NCBI RefSeq assembly: GCF_026151205.1
Contig: NC_087082.1
Coordinates: 15,905,365 to 15,969,364 of the forward strand
Source of the DNA: Bolinopsis microptera
Taxonomy: Eukaryota > Ctenophora > Tentaculata > Lobata > Bolinopsidae
DNA: 64,000 nt
Direction: 5' to 3'
The notes under the pieces were generated by a model. It did no database searches. It worked only from the letters and a program-made list of their open reading frames with translations, and was not told the origin of the DNA. The stretch's first letter is position 1. Every line of letters starts with the position of its first letter. The translations under genes and the position numbers were made by a program. Below are positions 33,078-42,724 of the stretch, one piece after another.

Positions 33078-36000
33078 ATGTCACATTCAATATACCTTAA
33101 AACCAACGAGGTAAAACGTGAAAATTGTTACGTTTGCTCAAAGCACGTTTATCTTCATGATTCGGTAGTTGTCTGCTCACTTGACGGCAGAATTTATCAT
33201 AGCAGATGTTTTAAGATTGACAATTACTCCGCATCGGAGATTCGTAGATATGACGATTGGTATTGTCCTCTCTGTTGCAGAGAGATGTTTCCATTTTTTG
33301 ATGATACCACTGATTCAAATGTTGATAATTCAAACCAAATGTTTTGTGTTCAATGTAGTAGAATAATCTCACAAAGGCGTGATAAAATTACTCACTGTAC
33401 TATCTGTTTGAATGCAGCCCATGCTAGCTGTATCTCTTCTATTTGTAACAAATGCGAGAATCATTCTCCTAACAATACTGATTGTACCGATAGCAGCTTA
33501 TTCTTTAACCCTTATAACCAGGACTTTGATCAAGACAAGTTTGATTTCGATCAGGATGAAGTTGAAGAGTTTTGTTCAACTTTTTCAGTTGCTTCGGCTA
33601 TTTTGAACGACTGTGCTTGTATTACACCAAAACCTGACACTGTAAAATCGTTATCAAATGCACGTTCCTTTACTAGTAAACACACTAATTTGTATTATCA
33701 CAACATCGATGGTTTTCAAACTAATTTTACCGAATTTCTTAATCAACAACTGATATTTAAAGGTATTGATTTTCAGTTTTATTGCTTTGTTGAAACTAAT
33801 TTACATGAAGGTGTGCCTCATGATTATAATATCACCGGTTTTTCTGCTGAACATTTATTTGCTATCGAAGGTAAAAGGAAAGGCTCAGGTATCTCGATTT
33901 TCTTTCGTGACAGTTGTTCCTTTAAACGTAGCCGTGACCTAGATATCCGTAACAGTTATTTTGAATGTTTGGGTGGGTCTTTTGTAACTGATGTTGGCAA
34001 ATGTTTTTTAATCGTTTTGTATCGATTCAATAAATCTGCTAATGATGAATTTTTCACCAAGCTTAACAATATCATTGAAAAGTACGCGCATGGTCCGTGC
34101 ATTGTACTCGGGGACTTTAATTTTAACTGTTTTAATCATGAAACTGATTCGTCAGTGTCGCGTTATTGTGAACTCTTTTTTAATTTCGGTATGTCTCCGC
34201 TAGTTAGCAGGAAGACTCACACATTTCGTGGAGCAACTACTTTAATTGATCAGATCTGGTCGAATTATTTTACTGAGGACACGAGTACATATGTTATAGA
34301 TAATTCTATTTCCAATCACAGACCTTTAGTACTCTCAGTTCCACTCAATCTTAATTCGTACGCTGACAATAACTCTGGGGGTGATAATGGCACTAAACCC
34401 TTTTTACTTCACAATGTTTCCCCTGAAAATTATGAAAAGTTTGGTGTTGAGTTTAATTCTTATTTTGCTAACTTTACTAATTTGATTGCCAACAACCCAG
34501 ATTCAGTAAACTCAGCTGTATCAGCGCAATCTTGCTTTACAGATTTCTTCACTACATTCAAACAATTGTATTTTGAACATATTGTGGAAGAAATTGACTT
34601 GAATAGTAGTAAGCGTAATCACTACTTCAAACCTTGGATTACAATAGCTATTGCCAAGTCCTGTATGACCAAAAATACGCTGTATAATGCATGGGTTAAT
34701 TCGAGAGGTTCTCCGAATGAAACCATAGCCATGACTGTTTATAAGTCATATCGCGCAAAACTACGTGATATTATAAGATTTCGAAAAAGTTGTTATTTTC
34801 GTGATAAATTCACCCGTGCTTCTGGCAATATCAAAAAATGCTGGCAAATTATCAACGAGATAAGATGTAAAACAAACAAACTAACATTTCCAGATTACAT
34901 CTCTGAGAACGGTCAACTTATACGTGAACGTCGTGTTATCTGTACCCACTTTAACAAGTATTTCACTTCTATCGCTGATAAACTTAACGAGAAGAAGTAT
35001 GATGATAATTCTAACCCAGTCCTGGTCCCTGATTTTCGTGACTTTCTACATTCTCCTGTTACAAACACTATCTTTCTTAAACCCATAGTATTTTCTGAGA
35101 TTAGTGAGATTATTCGTAAACTTAACAGCAACAAGTCATCAGATTTCTCTCCTAGAATTCTTAAGTTATTTAATTATCAGTTTTCCACCATTCTTACTCA
35201 TCTTTTTAACAACTGTATGAACAACTCATTATTTCCTTCGGAACTTAAAATTGCCAAAGTTTTACCGCTTTTTAAAAGTGGTGACCGTAACTCTGTTTCA
35301 AACTATCGACCAATTTCTATACTTCCAGTTTTTTCCAAAATCTTTGAAAAGCTGATACAGTCAAGGTTAATTTCGTTTTTTACAAAGGAAAATGTTCTCC
35401 ACGAGGGTCAGTTTGGATTCAGAAGTGGGCGTTCGACCATACAGGCACTTAACACGTCTATCTGCAACATTTTAAAAAGTCTGGATCAGAAAAATCACAC
35501 TTTAGCTATCTTTATAGATTACTCTAAAGCTTTTGATACTATCAAACATTCTATTTTACTTCAAAAGCTGTATCATTACGGAATTAGAGGGAAGGCTAAT
35601 GAACTTCTTGCAAGCTATCTTACAGGAAGATCTCAATATGTTCATTTTGATCAGGACACTTTTTCCGATTGTCTCCCTATAACTTGTGGCGTCCCCCAAG
35701 GCTCTGTCCTGGGTCCACTACTTTTTATTCTGTATATAAATGACGTAACATCTTGTCAATGTACTTGTGACAATACTGCAGTCTGTACGAGCAATTGTGC
35801 AGATAGAAACTTGTTCGTCTTATTTGCAGACGACTGCAATACGTTTATTACAAATGAAACTCTGGGTGGTGCTTTTGAAAAAGCGAACGCACTTCTTTGC
35901 AATCTTAAATCTTATATTGATGCCAACTACCTTCATATTAACCTTACTAAATCTAAATTCATGCTCTTCAGAACACCTCGCTCGAAGCCTAATTTTGAGG

Positions 36001-36767
36001 CTGATAATTATACTTTGACCTATGATGGCTACAATTTACAGCGAGTTAAATGTATCAAGTTTCTGGGGGTGTTTATTGAGGAGTCGCTAAATTGGTCAGA
36101 TCATATAAACTATATCGGGAAGAAGGTTTCCAAAGTTAATGGTGTGCTTTATCAACTTCGTAAAACCGCCCCTAAAATGTTAAGAATTGCTATTTTTAAT
36201 GCACTCGTACAGTCGCATCTTTCCTATGGGATCACGGTTTGGGGAAGCAGCACAGCAACTAATAAGTTGAATAAACTTTTTATCAATCAAAAAAAGGCAT
36301 TAAGAAATGTGTTCGGGATTCGCAGAGTTAACAAACATCAGCAAGGAAATACGAAGCGTGTTTTCAGTGAAAACAAAGTGCTTACCATGTATGGACTTTA
36401 TCATAAATTTATTCTCACTGAGGGATTTCAGGTAGTGCATGCTGGTGGTTACCCAACGTTACTAAGAAAACACTTTCAAACTTCAGCTGTTAATGATAAA
36501 CGGCTTATTTGTCCTAGAGTGTATTATAAAGATAATATGCACAACATGTTATACGCTGTTCCCAGAATCTGGAATGCTGTTAACAACTCAAGTTATCTCA
36601 CTAGAAATATCACCACAATTTCATCCTTCAAGAACAATATTAAGCAGTTCATTCTCATGTACCAATCTAATGGTTCAAATAACACATGGGAACCATCCAA
36701 TCTTGATGCGCAAACATTTTTTGTCACTGCATCTAAGAACCCCGAGTCATACTCAGTTACACGTTAA
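33078..36767 (+). CDS. LINE ORF2 with N-terminal zinc fingers, APE endonuclease and reverse transcriptase
   Basis: 1,229 residues, intact. The N-terminus has two PHD/RING-like Cys/His clusters: residues about 17-66 ('CYVCSKH', 'YHSRCF', 'WYCPLCC') and about 88-125 ('FCVQCSR', 'HCTICLNAAHASC', 'CNKC'). The endonuclease follows ('YYHNIDG' about 206, 'FVETNLHE', 'GDFNFN' about 343, 'SNHRPLVLSV'). The reverse transcriptase carries 'YRPISILPVFSKIFEKLI' (about 743), 'IDYSKAFDTIKHSILL', 'GVPQGSVLGPLLF' (about 871) and 'FADD' (about 915; Phe replaces the common Tyr, as in several jockey-type enzymes). The C-terminus has 'LSYGITVWGSS'. It would nick DNA and copy the element RNA in the nucleus. The zinc fingers at the start of ORF2 rather than in ORF1 are unusual and might direct the complex to chromatin; that is inference. 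Confidence 0.85.
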   Translation: MSHSIYLKTNEVKRENCYVCSKHVYLHDSVVVCSLDGRIYHSRCFKIDNYSASEIRRYDDWYCPLCCREMFPFFDDTTDSNVDNSNQMFCVQCSRIISQRRDKITHCTICLNAAHASCISSICNKCENHSPNNTDCTDSSLFFNPYNQDFDQDKFDFDQDEVEEFCSTFSVASAILNDCACITPKPDTVKSLSNARSFTSKHTNLYYHNIDGFQTNFTEFLNQQLIFKGIDFQFYCFVETNLHEGVPHDYNITGFSAEHLFAIEGKRKGSGISIFFRDSCSFKRSRDLDIRNSYFECLGGSFVTDVGKCFLIVLYRFNKSANDEFFTKLNNIIEKYAHGPCIVLGDFNFNCFNHETDSSVSRYCELFFNFGMSPLVSRKTHTFRGATTLIDQIWSNYFTEDTSTYVIDNSISNHRPLVLSVPLNLNSYADNNSGGDNGTKPFLLHNVSPENYEKFGVEFNSYFANFTNLIANNPDSVNSAVSAQSCFTDFFTTFKQLYFEHIVEEIDLNSSKRNHYFKPWITIAIAKSCMTKNTLYNAWVNSRGSPNETIAMTVYKSYRAKLRDIIRFRKSCYFRDKFTRASGNIKKCWQIINEIRCKTNKLTFPDYISENGQLIRERRVICTHFNKYFTSIADKLNEKKYDDNSNPVLVPDFRDFLHSPVTNTIFLKPIVFSEISEIIRKLNSNKSSDFSPRILKLFNYQFSTILTHLFNNCMNNSLFPSELKIAKVLPLFKSGDRNSVSNYRPISILPVFSKIFEKLIQSRLISFFTKENVLHEGQFGFRSGRSTIQALNTSICNILKSLDQKNHTLAIFIDYSKAFDTIKHSILLQKLYHYGIRGKANELLASYLTGRSQYVHFDQDTFSDCLPITCGVPQGSVLGPLLFILYINDVTSCQCTCDNTAVCTSNCADRNLFVLFADDCNTFITNETLGGAFEKANALLCNLKSYIDANYLHINLTKSKFMLFRTPRSKPNFEADNYTLTYDGYNLQRVKCIKFLGVFIEESLNWSDHINYIGKKVSKVNGVLYQLRKTAPKMLRIAIFNALVQSHLSYGITVWGSSTATNKLNKLFINQKKALRNVFGIRRVNKHQQGNTKRVFSENKVLTMYGLYHKFILTEGFQVVHAGGYPTLLRKHFQTSAVNDKRLICPRVYYKDNMHNMLYAVPRIWNAVNNSSYLTRNITTISSFKNNIKQFILMYQSNGSNNTWEPSNLDAQTFFVTASKNPESYSVTR

Positions 36768-37112
36768 CACCATGCATGTTGTTACCATATTGCATGTTTT
36801 TGATATTTTGGCATGTGACTGCATGTACATTTACATGTTCAAATTGGACATTTTTTAGATTCTTATTCAAGCTGGGTAATTCCGACTGCATGTGCATGTT
36901 CATGTTCAATTTGTGACAATTCTTATTCAGTGTGTGTGATCATTTGAGCTGCGTTTTTAGCTGTTTTACCTTGCTTAATGTTCTATTTTGAATCTTAAAT
37001 TACCCCCTGAGGGGCATAGCTCCAACACTTCCCCCTCATTAAACGCCCCGTTTCTTTACTATGTGGGGGTTTGATAACCCCACCACTTTCCGTAACCTTA
37101 TTTCAGCAGCTT

Positions 37113-37162
37113 TTCTCACTTGGTGTCGCACAGTACATGTATTGTGCGACACCGGGTGAGAA
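37113..37162 (+). ncRNA. Strong hairpin in the LINE 3' UTR
   Basis: Stem TTCTCAC-TT-GGTGTCGCACA pairs with TGTGCGACACC-GG-GTGAGAA around a 10-nt loop. The 11-bp inner and 7-bp outer stems are perfect, joined by a 2x2 internal loop. It may be recognised by the reverse transcriptase. Confidence 0.6.
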
Positions 37163-38003
37163 GAGTCAAACGGGGTTCGAGATGCTCGGGTTTAAGATCA
37201 CCAGATTACCTGATCTTACTGGAAGTCACAACTTTGACACTACGCCTAAAGCATGGACGCATACGGGAAAACTCTCTGCATCCTGATGCTGACTATTCCC
37301 TCATCTTTCTCACTGATAGCAAATTTATCCCTACTCTGCTATTACTACTAAGTTACTGCCTACTACTCTAGTTACCCTGTCTTGACTACCTTTTGATTGG
37401 GAAGCTAGTTGAACTTTATTATTTTATTATGGACACATTGGATCTCTGTTAATAACAATTTTTGACATCTGTTGTAATACAGTAATGTATGTGATTTTCG
37501 CGTTTTTCCTCATTTATTCTGATCATGGATATTGATTGATACTAAGATTTTCACATTTATGAGAGTTTTTGAATTTTGGTCGCGTAATTTTGATTTTATT
37601 TGATTTTTGAACAAAATCTTTATTTAATTAGATTTCACTTTGTTTTTGACCAGTGGCTTACAAGCTTCTGGGTCCTGTTTTGAATTTTTTGGAGTGGATT
37701 GTTAGGGCCCTGGCATTTGCCGACAAAGCGGTTTTTATTTTTATGTTTTATAATCCTGTTGATTTGTATATACCGTTTTGAAAATTTTTCAAATCTAATC
37801 TAAAAATCTAATTGCTCAAGTATCAGTCTGCTGCACTGCCACTGTCGCTTTGTCACTGCCTGACCCTGCCCGTAAATTTATTAGTAGATAGTAAAAATTT
37901 TACCATGATTAATATTTTGTCGAATTTTCATAGAAATATGGTTATTTTGAACCATGTGATATGATGTGTTATAGTCATCAAATAAAATACAATTATATTA
38001 AAC

Positions 38004-39212
38004 TTAAAGGTGTATTGAAATTAACCTTTTCTTGGAGCTGAAGTGAGTAACCATTAGTTTGTTTCTTGCCACGATCCCGCGGATGCTGAGCGTCTTATCG
38101 GATTGTGAGATAGTAGGTGGTGGTCGGATCGACACATTAGCAATGTTCTCAAGTTCTATGCTCTTCTTCACATGCTCTGAAGTTGTCATCGGGAAATTCC
38201 GCTCAATGCAATAATTATGCAACACCATGCAGCTCACGATTATAGCGCATGCCATATCAGGTGCAAACATCAGGGCACCCCCACTCTCCTTGCAGAGGCA
38301 TCTGAAGCGAGATTTTAGTGCCCCAAATGCCCGCTCAATTACACACCGAGACTTCTTGTGGCGTCCATTATATTTTACCTTTGCCGTGGAGTCCGGTTCA
38401 AGATACGGTATCATCATTTCTTCTCTCTGAGCATACCCCGAATCCCCAATGAGCCAACCTTGGTAGTCAGAGGGTTTTGAAGCGAGGAAAAGCCCCAGTT
38501 CTTCTCTGAAAGAGCAATGCTCCCATATTGTAGAATCATTTACGCTCGCAGGCCACCGAACAGATGCTTCCAAAAACTTTAATCTATGGTCACAAATTGC
38601 CTGACAGTTAATGTAGTGTCCGGGATGCCGACCCACATACGCATCTTCGTCAACTGACGGGGCTCTTATCTTTATCTTAGTCCCATCAATTGCCCCAAGA
38701 CACCCTGGAAACCCACCATAATCCAGGAAACCTTGTTTAGTCGCAACAACCGAGCTTGTTTCCCACGAGTTAGTGATATACTCACTCGCCAATGACGACA
38801 AGGCAACCGAAACATTCTTTACACAATTCTCGACAGAACCAAGTGACAGTTTGAGGTCGGCAGTGCTGCGAAGTGAGCGAAGTGAGTTGCCAGAGGAATA
38901 GAAGCTAAGGGCAACCATGAGCTGAGTCTCAACAGGGAGGCCAGATTGAGTCTTCCGCTCAATCAACTCGTGTTTTCTGATTTTTTCTGCGAAATGATGG
39001 ATTCCGACTTTGTCTAAACGAAAATTATCTATTATTGAAGTATCAGTAGAGCGGTCAAGAAAGTCAGTAACAGACTGATGAGTTCGACTGACGACCGGAT
39101 GGCTCTGGACGGTGACCCTGTTGCTATACCAATGATAAAATGCCATTATTGATTTCGTGAATTCCTTAAATGCAAATAAATTAAGTTGATTGTTGAGGGA
39201 GTGTGGTATCAT
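38004..39212 (-). CDS. PIF/Harbinger DDE transposase (HARBI1-like)
   Basis: 402 residues, single exon, intact. The catalytic triad is visible: Asp in 'GCLGAIDGTKIKI', Asp in 'WLIGDSGYA' and Glu in 'CVIERAFGALKSRFRCL'. Also typical are 'LPVETQLMVALSFYSSGNS' in the N-terminal helix-turn-helix part and 'IVSCMVLHNYC' near the end. It excises and inserts the element, normally with help from the Myb-like partner encoded divergently at 39992-41152. Start: ATG at 39210-39212; a second Met 22 codons later ('MAFYHWYSN') is an alternative. Nothing suggests that this copy is dead, although the element now carries a 6.5-kb LINE that may hinder movement. Confidence 0.92.
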   Translation of the reverse strand: MIPHSLNNQLNLFAFKEFTKSIMAFYHWYSNRVTVQSHPVVSRTHQSVTDFLDRSTDTSIIDNFRLDKVGIHHFAEKIRKHELIERKTQSGLPVETQLMVALSFYSSGNSLRSLRSTADLKLSLGSVENCVKNVSVALSSLASEYITNSWETSSVVATKQGFLDYGGFPGCLGAIDGTKIKIRAPSVDEDAYVGRHPGHYINCQAICDHRLKFLEASVRWPASVNDSTIWEHCSFREELGLFLASKPSDYQGWLIGDSGYAQREEMMIPYLEPDSTAKVKYNGRHKKSRCVIERAFGALKSRFRCLCKESGGALMFAPDMACAIIVSCMVLHNYCIERNFPMTTSEHVKKSIELENIANVSIRPPPTISQSDKTLSIRGIVARNKLMVTHFSSKKRLISIHL

Positions 39213-39991
39213 AAATTATAGTCATATGTGTATTTATTAGTTAAAATTCCTTATTATATATATACAATATATATATATGAAAGAGAAATATATATATATA
39301 TAATAATTATAATAGGTAATCAACTCAGAAAGTGCTGGAACTGATCCTGGAAGTAATGTAAGAATTCAAGTAATGTAAGCAAAATCACACACACTGAATT
39401 TGGTTTGGTTTGGTTTGGTTTAGAGAGCTTAGACGTGAGGTCTAAACTGGGTCGATTGAAAAGTGAGCTACAGATTAGCGGCTGGGAAAAACAAAGAGAT
39501 GGAGATTAGTGATTAACTATGCTGGTAATCAGCATCAAAATACCTGTAGGTGCTGAGTGAACGTTTGGCAGACCATAAAAACCGGAAGAAAAACTGTTAA
39601 TGACTTAAACATCCTAGAATTAAGTGCCACAACCATGAGGTTAAAGTCAAGAAGGTCTAAAATGGATCTAATTGTATAATGTGCTACCGAGAAAAGTACT
39701 TAGCAAAGTAACATGAGGAAATTAAACTACTATAAGGGGATAAATGGTGATCGTGAGATAATAACTACAAACCATGCCTCATGATAGACGATAAAGTGAG
39801 TATATGAATGGAAAGAGCTAAATAATTAACTCCGGTAATTAAATACTGGTATTACATAAAATAGTGAAGTCCACACATTTAAAATTCTGTCCATTATAGA
39901 AACTGTGCCGGGGTAATTTAAGCGGGAAAAAACTAACAGCAGGAGCCGGGATTATCAGAATCTATCCCGCCCGCCCGTTCTTCGCTCAAAT
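39213..39991. promoter_or_regulatory. Divergent intergenic region between transposase and Myb-like gene
   Basis: Lies head-to-head between the two element genes, so it presumably carries both promoters. It includes a (TA)n-rich stretch (about 39246-39304) and (GGTTT)4 at about 39402-39421. A short 5' exon for the Myb-like gene may also lie here. Confidence 0.4.
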
Positions 39992-41152
39992 TTGTTTTCT
40001 GTTATAATTATCAGTTATCAACCTTCATCATGCAGACGGACCGTATCTGATATTACCGCTATTACTCCACCTTCTGATCCTATAGACCGGCCTTCCTCAT
40101 CCAATACTGAACAGATCTCATCGGATTCGACAGGACCTCCTTTGGACACTGACCTAACTACTTTAGACGCTGAACTCGCTACTTTAGACACTGAACTCGC
40201 TAGAATTACATCAGATGGCGACCTCACTACTTCGGACAATGGAATAACCCCGCCGATAACCATCATCAATGCCTCACTAGGGAAAAGGAAAAGAAAGAAA
40301 CAGAAGGCGGAGCCCGTAACTGCAGTTGTCAAGAAGGAACGAGCACGGAACTTCACCTCGGAGGAGGTGCAAGTTATTATGCAGGAAGCGGGGAAGAACA
40401 CAGCTATTATCAAAGGCCGATTCACGCCTACTATAACCAGCGAGGCAAAGGAGAAATTGTGGTTAGCAATAACTAAGTCGGTGAACGCGATCAACAGTAA
40501 AGGAGACAGAGAATGGAAGGATGTTAGGAAGAAATGGATCGACACTTCATGCTCTGCTAGGTCCAAGCTTCGCAACATTGAAAAGGAGCAGCGAAAGACT
40601 GGTGGTGGCGCCAGCTCAGCCCCCCCTCTCAGCAAGGTGGAAACCCTTGCTTTGGACAGTATATCAGGAACAACTGTTCGGGGTATTCCAGGAGGAATCG
40701 ACACTGCAGATGTGTCACGTTCTTGTGGAATCATTGGAAGTTTGATAGCTCACTCAAACCTGGTGCTAAACGACAGTAACGACTCGGAAATATCCTTTGA
40801 CCTGAACAGAAACCCGAGATCCAGCACCCCGAGATCCAGCACCCCGAGATCCAGCACCCCGATTCCCTCCCCCGACTCCTCTATTCAGAGTCCCTTCTCT
40901 CTATCAACACCACCATCCTCCTTTCAACTGCAACCCTCTCCACTAGCCACACAAACCTCCTCTCAGAATCCTCCTGCTAGAGCTACAACTGGCTCGATCC
41001 GCTCAAGCAGAACGGTTACAAGAGACGTCCGAAACGACGAGTTTAAGCAGTTGCTGGCAGAACAGAAACGGACAAACGACATCCAGGAAGGCATGCTTAG
41101 ACTGCAACGAGCGAAAAATAAACGATCAGTGAAATACATTTCATTGTGGTAG
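39992..41152 (+). CDS. Harbinger Myb/SANT-like DNA-binding protein
   Basis: The open frame runs to the TAG at 41150-41152. Residues about 110-210 form a trihelix/Myb_DNA-bind_5-like domain: 'RNFTSEEVQVIMQEAGKN', 'EAKEKLWLAITKSVNAIN' and 'REWKDVRKKWIDTSCSARSK'. Basic 'GKRKRKKQK' just before it is a likely nuclear signal. A Ser/Pro/Thr-rich linker with three 'RSSTP' repeats and a C-terminal helix ('FKQLLAEQKRTNDIQEGMLR') follow. Such proteins carry the transposase into the nucleus and bind element ends. No in-frame ATG exists between the upstream stop (39914-39916) and the conserved domain, so translation probably starts in an upstream exon. 'AATTATCAG' ending at 40012 is a plausible acceptor, so the true exon may begin at 40013. 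Confidence 0.85.
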   Translation: MFSVIIISYQPSSCRRTVSDITAITPPSDPIDRPSSSNTEQISSDSTGPPLDTDLTTLDAELATLDTELARITSDGDLTTSDNGITPPITIINASLGKRKRKKQKAEPVTAVVKKERARNFTSEEVQVIMQEAGKNTAIIKGRFTPTITSEAKEKLWLAITKSVNAINSKGDREWKDVRKKWIDTSCSARSKLRNIEKEQRKTGGGASSAPPLSKVETLALDSISGTTVRGIPGGIDTADVSRSCGIIGSLIAHSNLVLNDSNDSEISFDLNRNPRSSTPRSSTPRSSTPIPSPDSSIQSPFSLSTPPSSFQLQPSPLATQTSSQNPPARATTGSIRSSRTVTRDVRNDEFKQLLAEQKRTNDIQEGMLRLQRAKNKRSVKYISLW

Positions 41153-41849
41153 TTGTACATATCTCAGTGACTGAGCATATAATTATAAACGTTTGATCTA
41201 TTATGGTATATATAATCTTTAATCTTACAGTTAAGTTACATGGTACGCATGGAATTTATCATATTATTTTATATTGTTGTAACATACTTGTTTATTTTTG
41301 TCTCTAGCTCTTGATGAATGATTTAAAACGATTTAAATTACATTTTATAACACATCAATAAACTTGATAGAATTACATTAGATACACTTGAAATAAAGTA
41401 AGAACAAGAAATAAAGACCGCCATCAATTCTATTAACACAACGCAAAACGAGTTCAATTTATGATTAAAATGGCGTTACACAAGAGCTGCGCGTTCCGAC
41501 TGCGTGAATTAACTTGTGTTGCGAATCTCCTATTGGTCAATGTACCGCGTCACGTGATAAAACAATTTGCTCTACGATCAACCTTGAACTGAGTTTCGTG
41601 GACAAGATTCCGGAGGCTAATTAAATTGATTTACATGATCTCAGATTACAAAATGTTTCGTGGACACTTTTTAGGCGCGATCGTAAAGTTACGATCGATC
41701 TTAGAGTACACGATATAACTTACGATATAACTTTCGTGGAGGACACCCAGGTTACCATGTACTGGGGAGTTTATCAATTCTCTACCAAAGTTGGCAGGAA
41801 CTCTTACTTTGGGGATCATCGCTAGGATTGTTAGTTTTAGATAATTTCC

Positions 41850-41960
41850 CCGAATAAAGTATTCAAACAATATACACATAATATTACAATGACCCTATAT
41901 AAAAATTCAATAAACATCTGAGTAAATTTTAAAAAACCCTTTAAGTAGTAAAAGTAGCCA
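41850..41960 (-). repeat. 3' tail of the retroelement family seen at 3740-4290
   Basis: Reversed, this matches 4199-4305 ('TACTACTTAAAGGGTTTT', 'TTGAATTTTTATATAGGGTC', 'ATTATGTGTAT'). It abuts the upstream side of BTB exon 1 copy 4, replacing the conserved BTB leader. Confidence 0.7.
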
Positions 41961-42009
41961 ATTCAATGTAGGCAATTCAATGTACTGGTTAGTTTGAAAT
42001 AATATTAAA

Positions 42010-42238
42010 TTAAATTATTTGCTTGATGACCAGTGACCTTAAATTAATTGGCAATGCTGCTGACAGTAAAAGTGTTACTGAGTATTTACATGAATTAGAA
42101 ATCTGGGAAAGTATTTTGTTACTTAGAGTAAAGTAAAGTAGTTTGTCTAGTTTGTCGGTCAAAGCACCAGTTTTACTCTTTAAAACTTGCTTTGCAACGA
42201 AGTTCATAACAAAATCAGGGCAGACATTTTCCTCGTAC
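42010..42238 (-). CDS. Candidate terminal exon, unrecognised gene
   Basis: After a TATTTTAG acceptor (minus strand), 76 codons are open: 'YEENVCPDFVMNFVAKQV', 'LTDKLDKLLYFTLSNKIL', ending 'LVIKQII' and TAA at 42010-42012. It looks helical and soluble. The phase (needs one leading base) does not fit the last visible eIF4G exon, so it may belong to another gene or to an eIF4G exon series with a missing link. Confidence 0.25.
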
Positions 42239-42724
42239 CTAAAATATACAATGAGGAAGTTTAGAAGTAAAGACAAAATATAAAGCTCAACATATCTAAA
42301 TAACAATAGATAAGCAGCGACCAAATTTATCATATTCAGGTTGCGATAAAAATTTGAAATTTTATTAAAGATTTAACACACAGATCACACAACTAAAATC
42401 CTAGATCCTCACTTGAAAAACATCAACCTGGAATCCAGGCACGTAAAGGGTGAGCCTTGTTGAAGTCTTCACTCTACAACAACACCATAATCCTCACAAA
42501 ATAGCTTGGAAGTACTAGTTATAGTTCCCGCAAAATATGAAAACTACTCGCAAACATTCCACTAGTATCCATCGTCGGAGTCCTGAATATACTCTAGCTC
42601 CAAGTTAAAGGATTTGCCAAATCTGTGGGAGAACTGTTTAGATCTAACAAAGAGTTTGTACGGAAAATATGTGGAGAATTGCTCAAGGTGACATTTTAGT
42701 ATGTACGAAAGATGGTAAACATAC
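42239..42724. other. No supported gene
   Basis: On the minus strand a short frame ends 'FGKSFNLELEYIQDSDDGY' and TAG (stop at about 42564), which could be a terminal exon, but I found no matching acceptor in phase. Confidence 0.25.

Larger units (their letters stand above)
31200..37760 (+). mobile_element. Full-length LINE nested in the Harbinger element
   Basis: Contains ORF1 (31635-32381), an A/G-rich spacer and ORF2 (33078-36767), followed by about 1 kb of 3' UTR with a strong hairpin (37113-37162) and an end near 37730-37760 reading 'AAAGCGGTTTTTATTTTTATG', similar to the 3' end of the LINE at 1-3322. Both ORFs are uninterrupted, so this copy could be young. Boundaries are approximate because I could not identify the target-site duplication. 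Confidence 0.7.
30827..41747. mobile_element. PIF/Harbinger DNA transposon, 10.9 kb, hosting a LINE
   Basis: Terminal inverted repeats GGTGTCCTCCACGAAA (30827-30842) and its complement (41732-41747) bound the insertion exactly at the break in BTB exon 1. The 3-bp flanks are CTG (30824-30826) and CAG (41748-41750). Subterminal regions at both ends are packed with 'TTACGATC', 'ACTTACGATATAACTT' and extra 'TTTCGTGGA' copies, likely transposase or Myb-protein binding sites. Inside are the two genes expected of this superfamily, a DDE transposase (minus) and a Myb/SANT-like protein (plus), transcribed divergently. Subtracting the LINE (about 31200-37760) leaves roughly 4.4 kb, a normal size for such elements. 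Confidence 0.9.
30625..41819 (-). pseudogene. Exon 1 of a fourth BTB gene, split by a Harbinger insertion
   Basis: On the minus strand, 41819-41751 is the 5' part of BTB exon 1 (ATG at 41817-41819, 'MIPKVRVPANFGRELINSPV') and 30823-30725 the 3' part ('LKDGSVLRVNSVIMSLNSPV'), followed by the donor GTACTGAG and about 95 bp of the family's intron 1, ending near 30625. The two parts plus one copy of the 3-bp target add up to 171 nt, exactly the exon 1 length in copies 1-3. The transposon therefore landed in an intact exon. No exon 2 follows, so the gene is broken twice: by the insertion and by loss of everything after intron 1. Its orientation is opposite to the main array. Confidence 0.85.

Noticed and set aside
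40018-40734. 238-codon minus-strand open frame opposite the Myb-like gene
   Set aside because: Shadow of the Myb/SANT-like coding sequence, which carries the recognisable domain.
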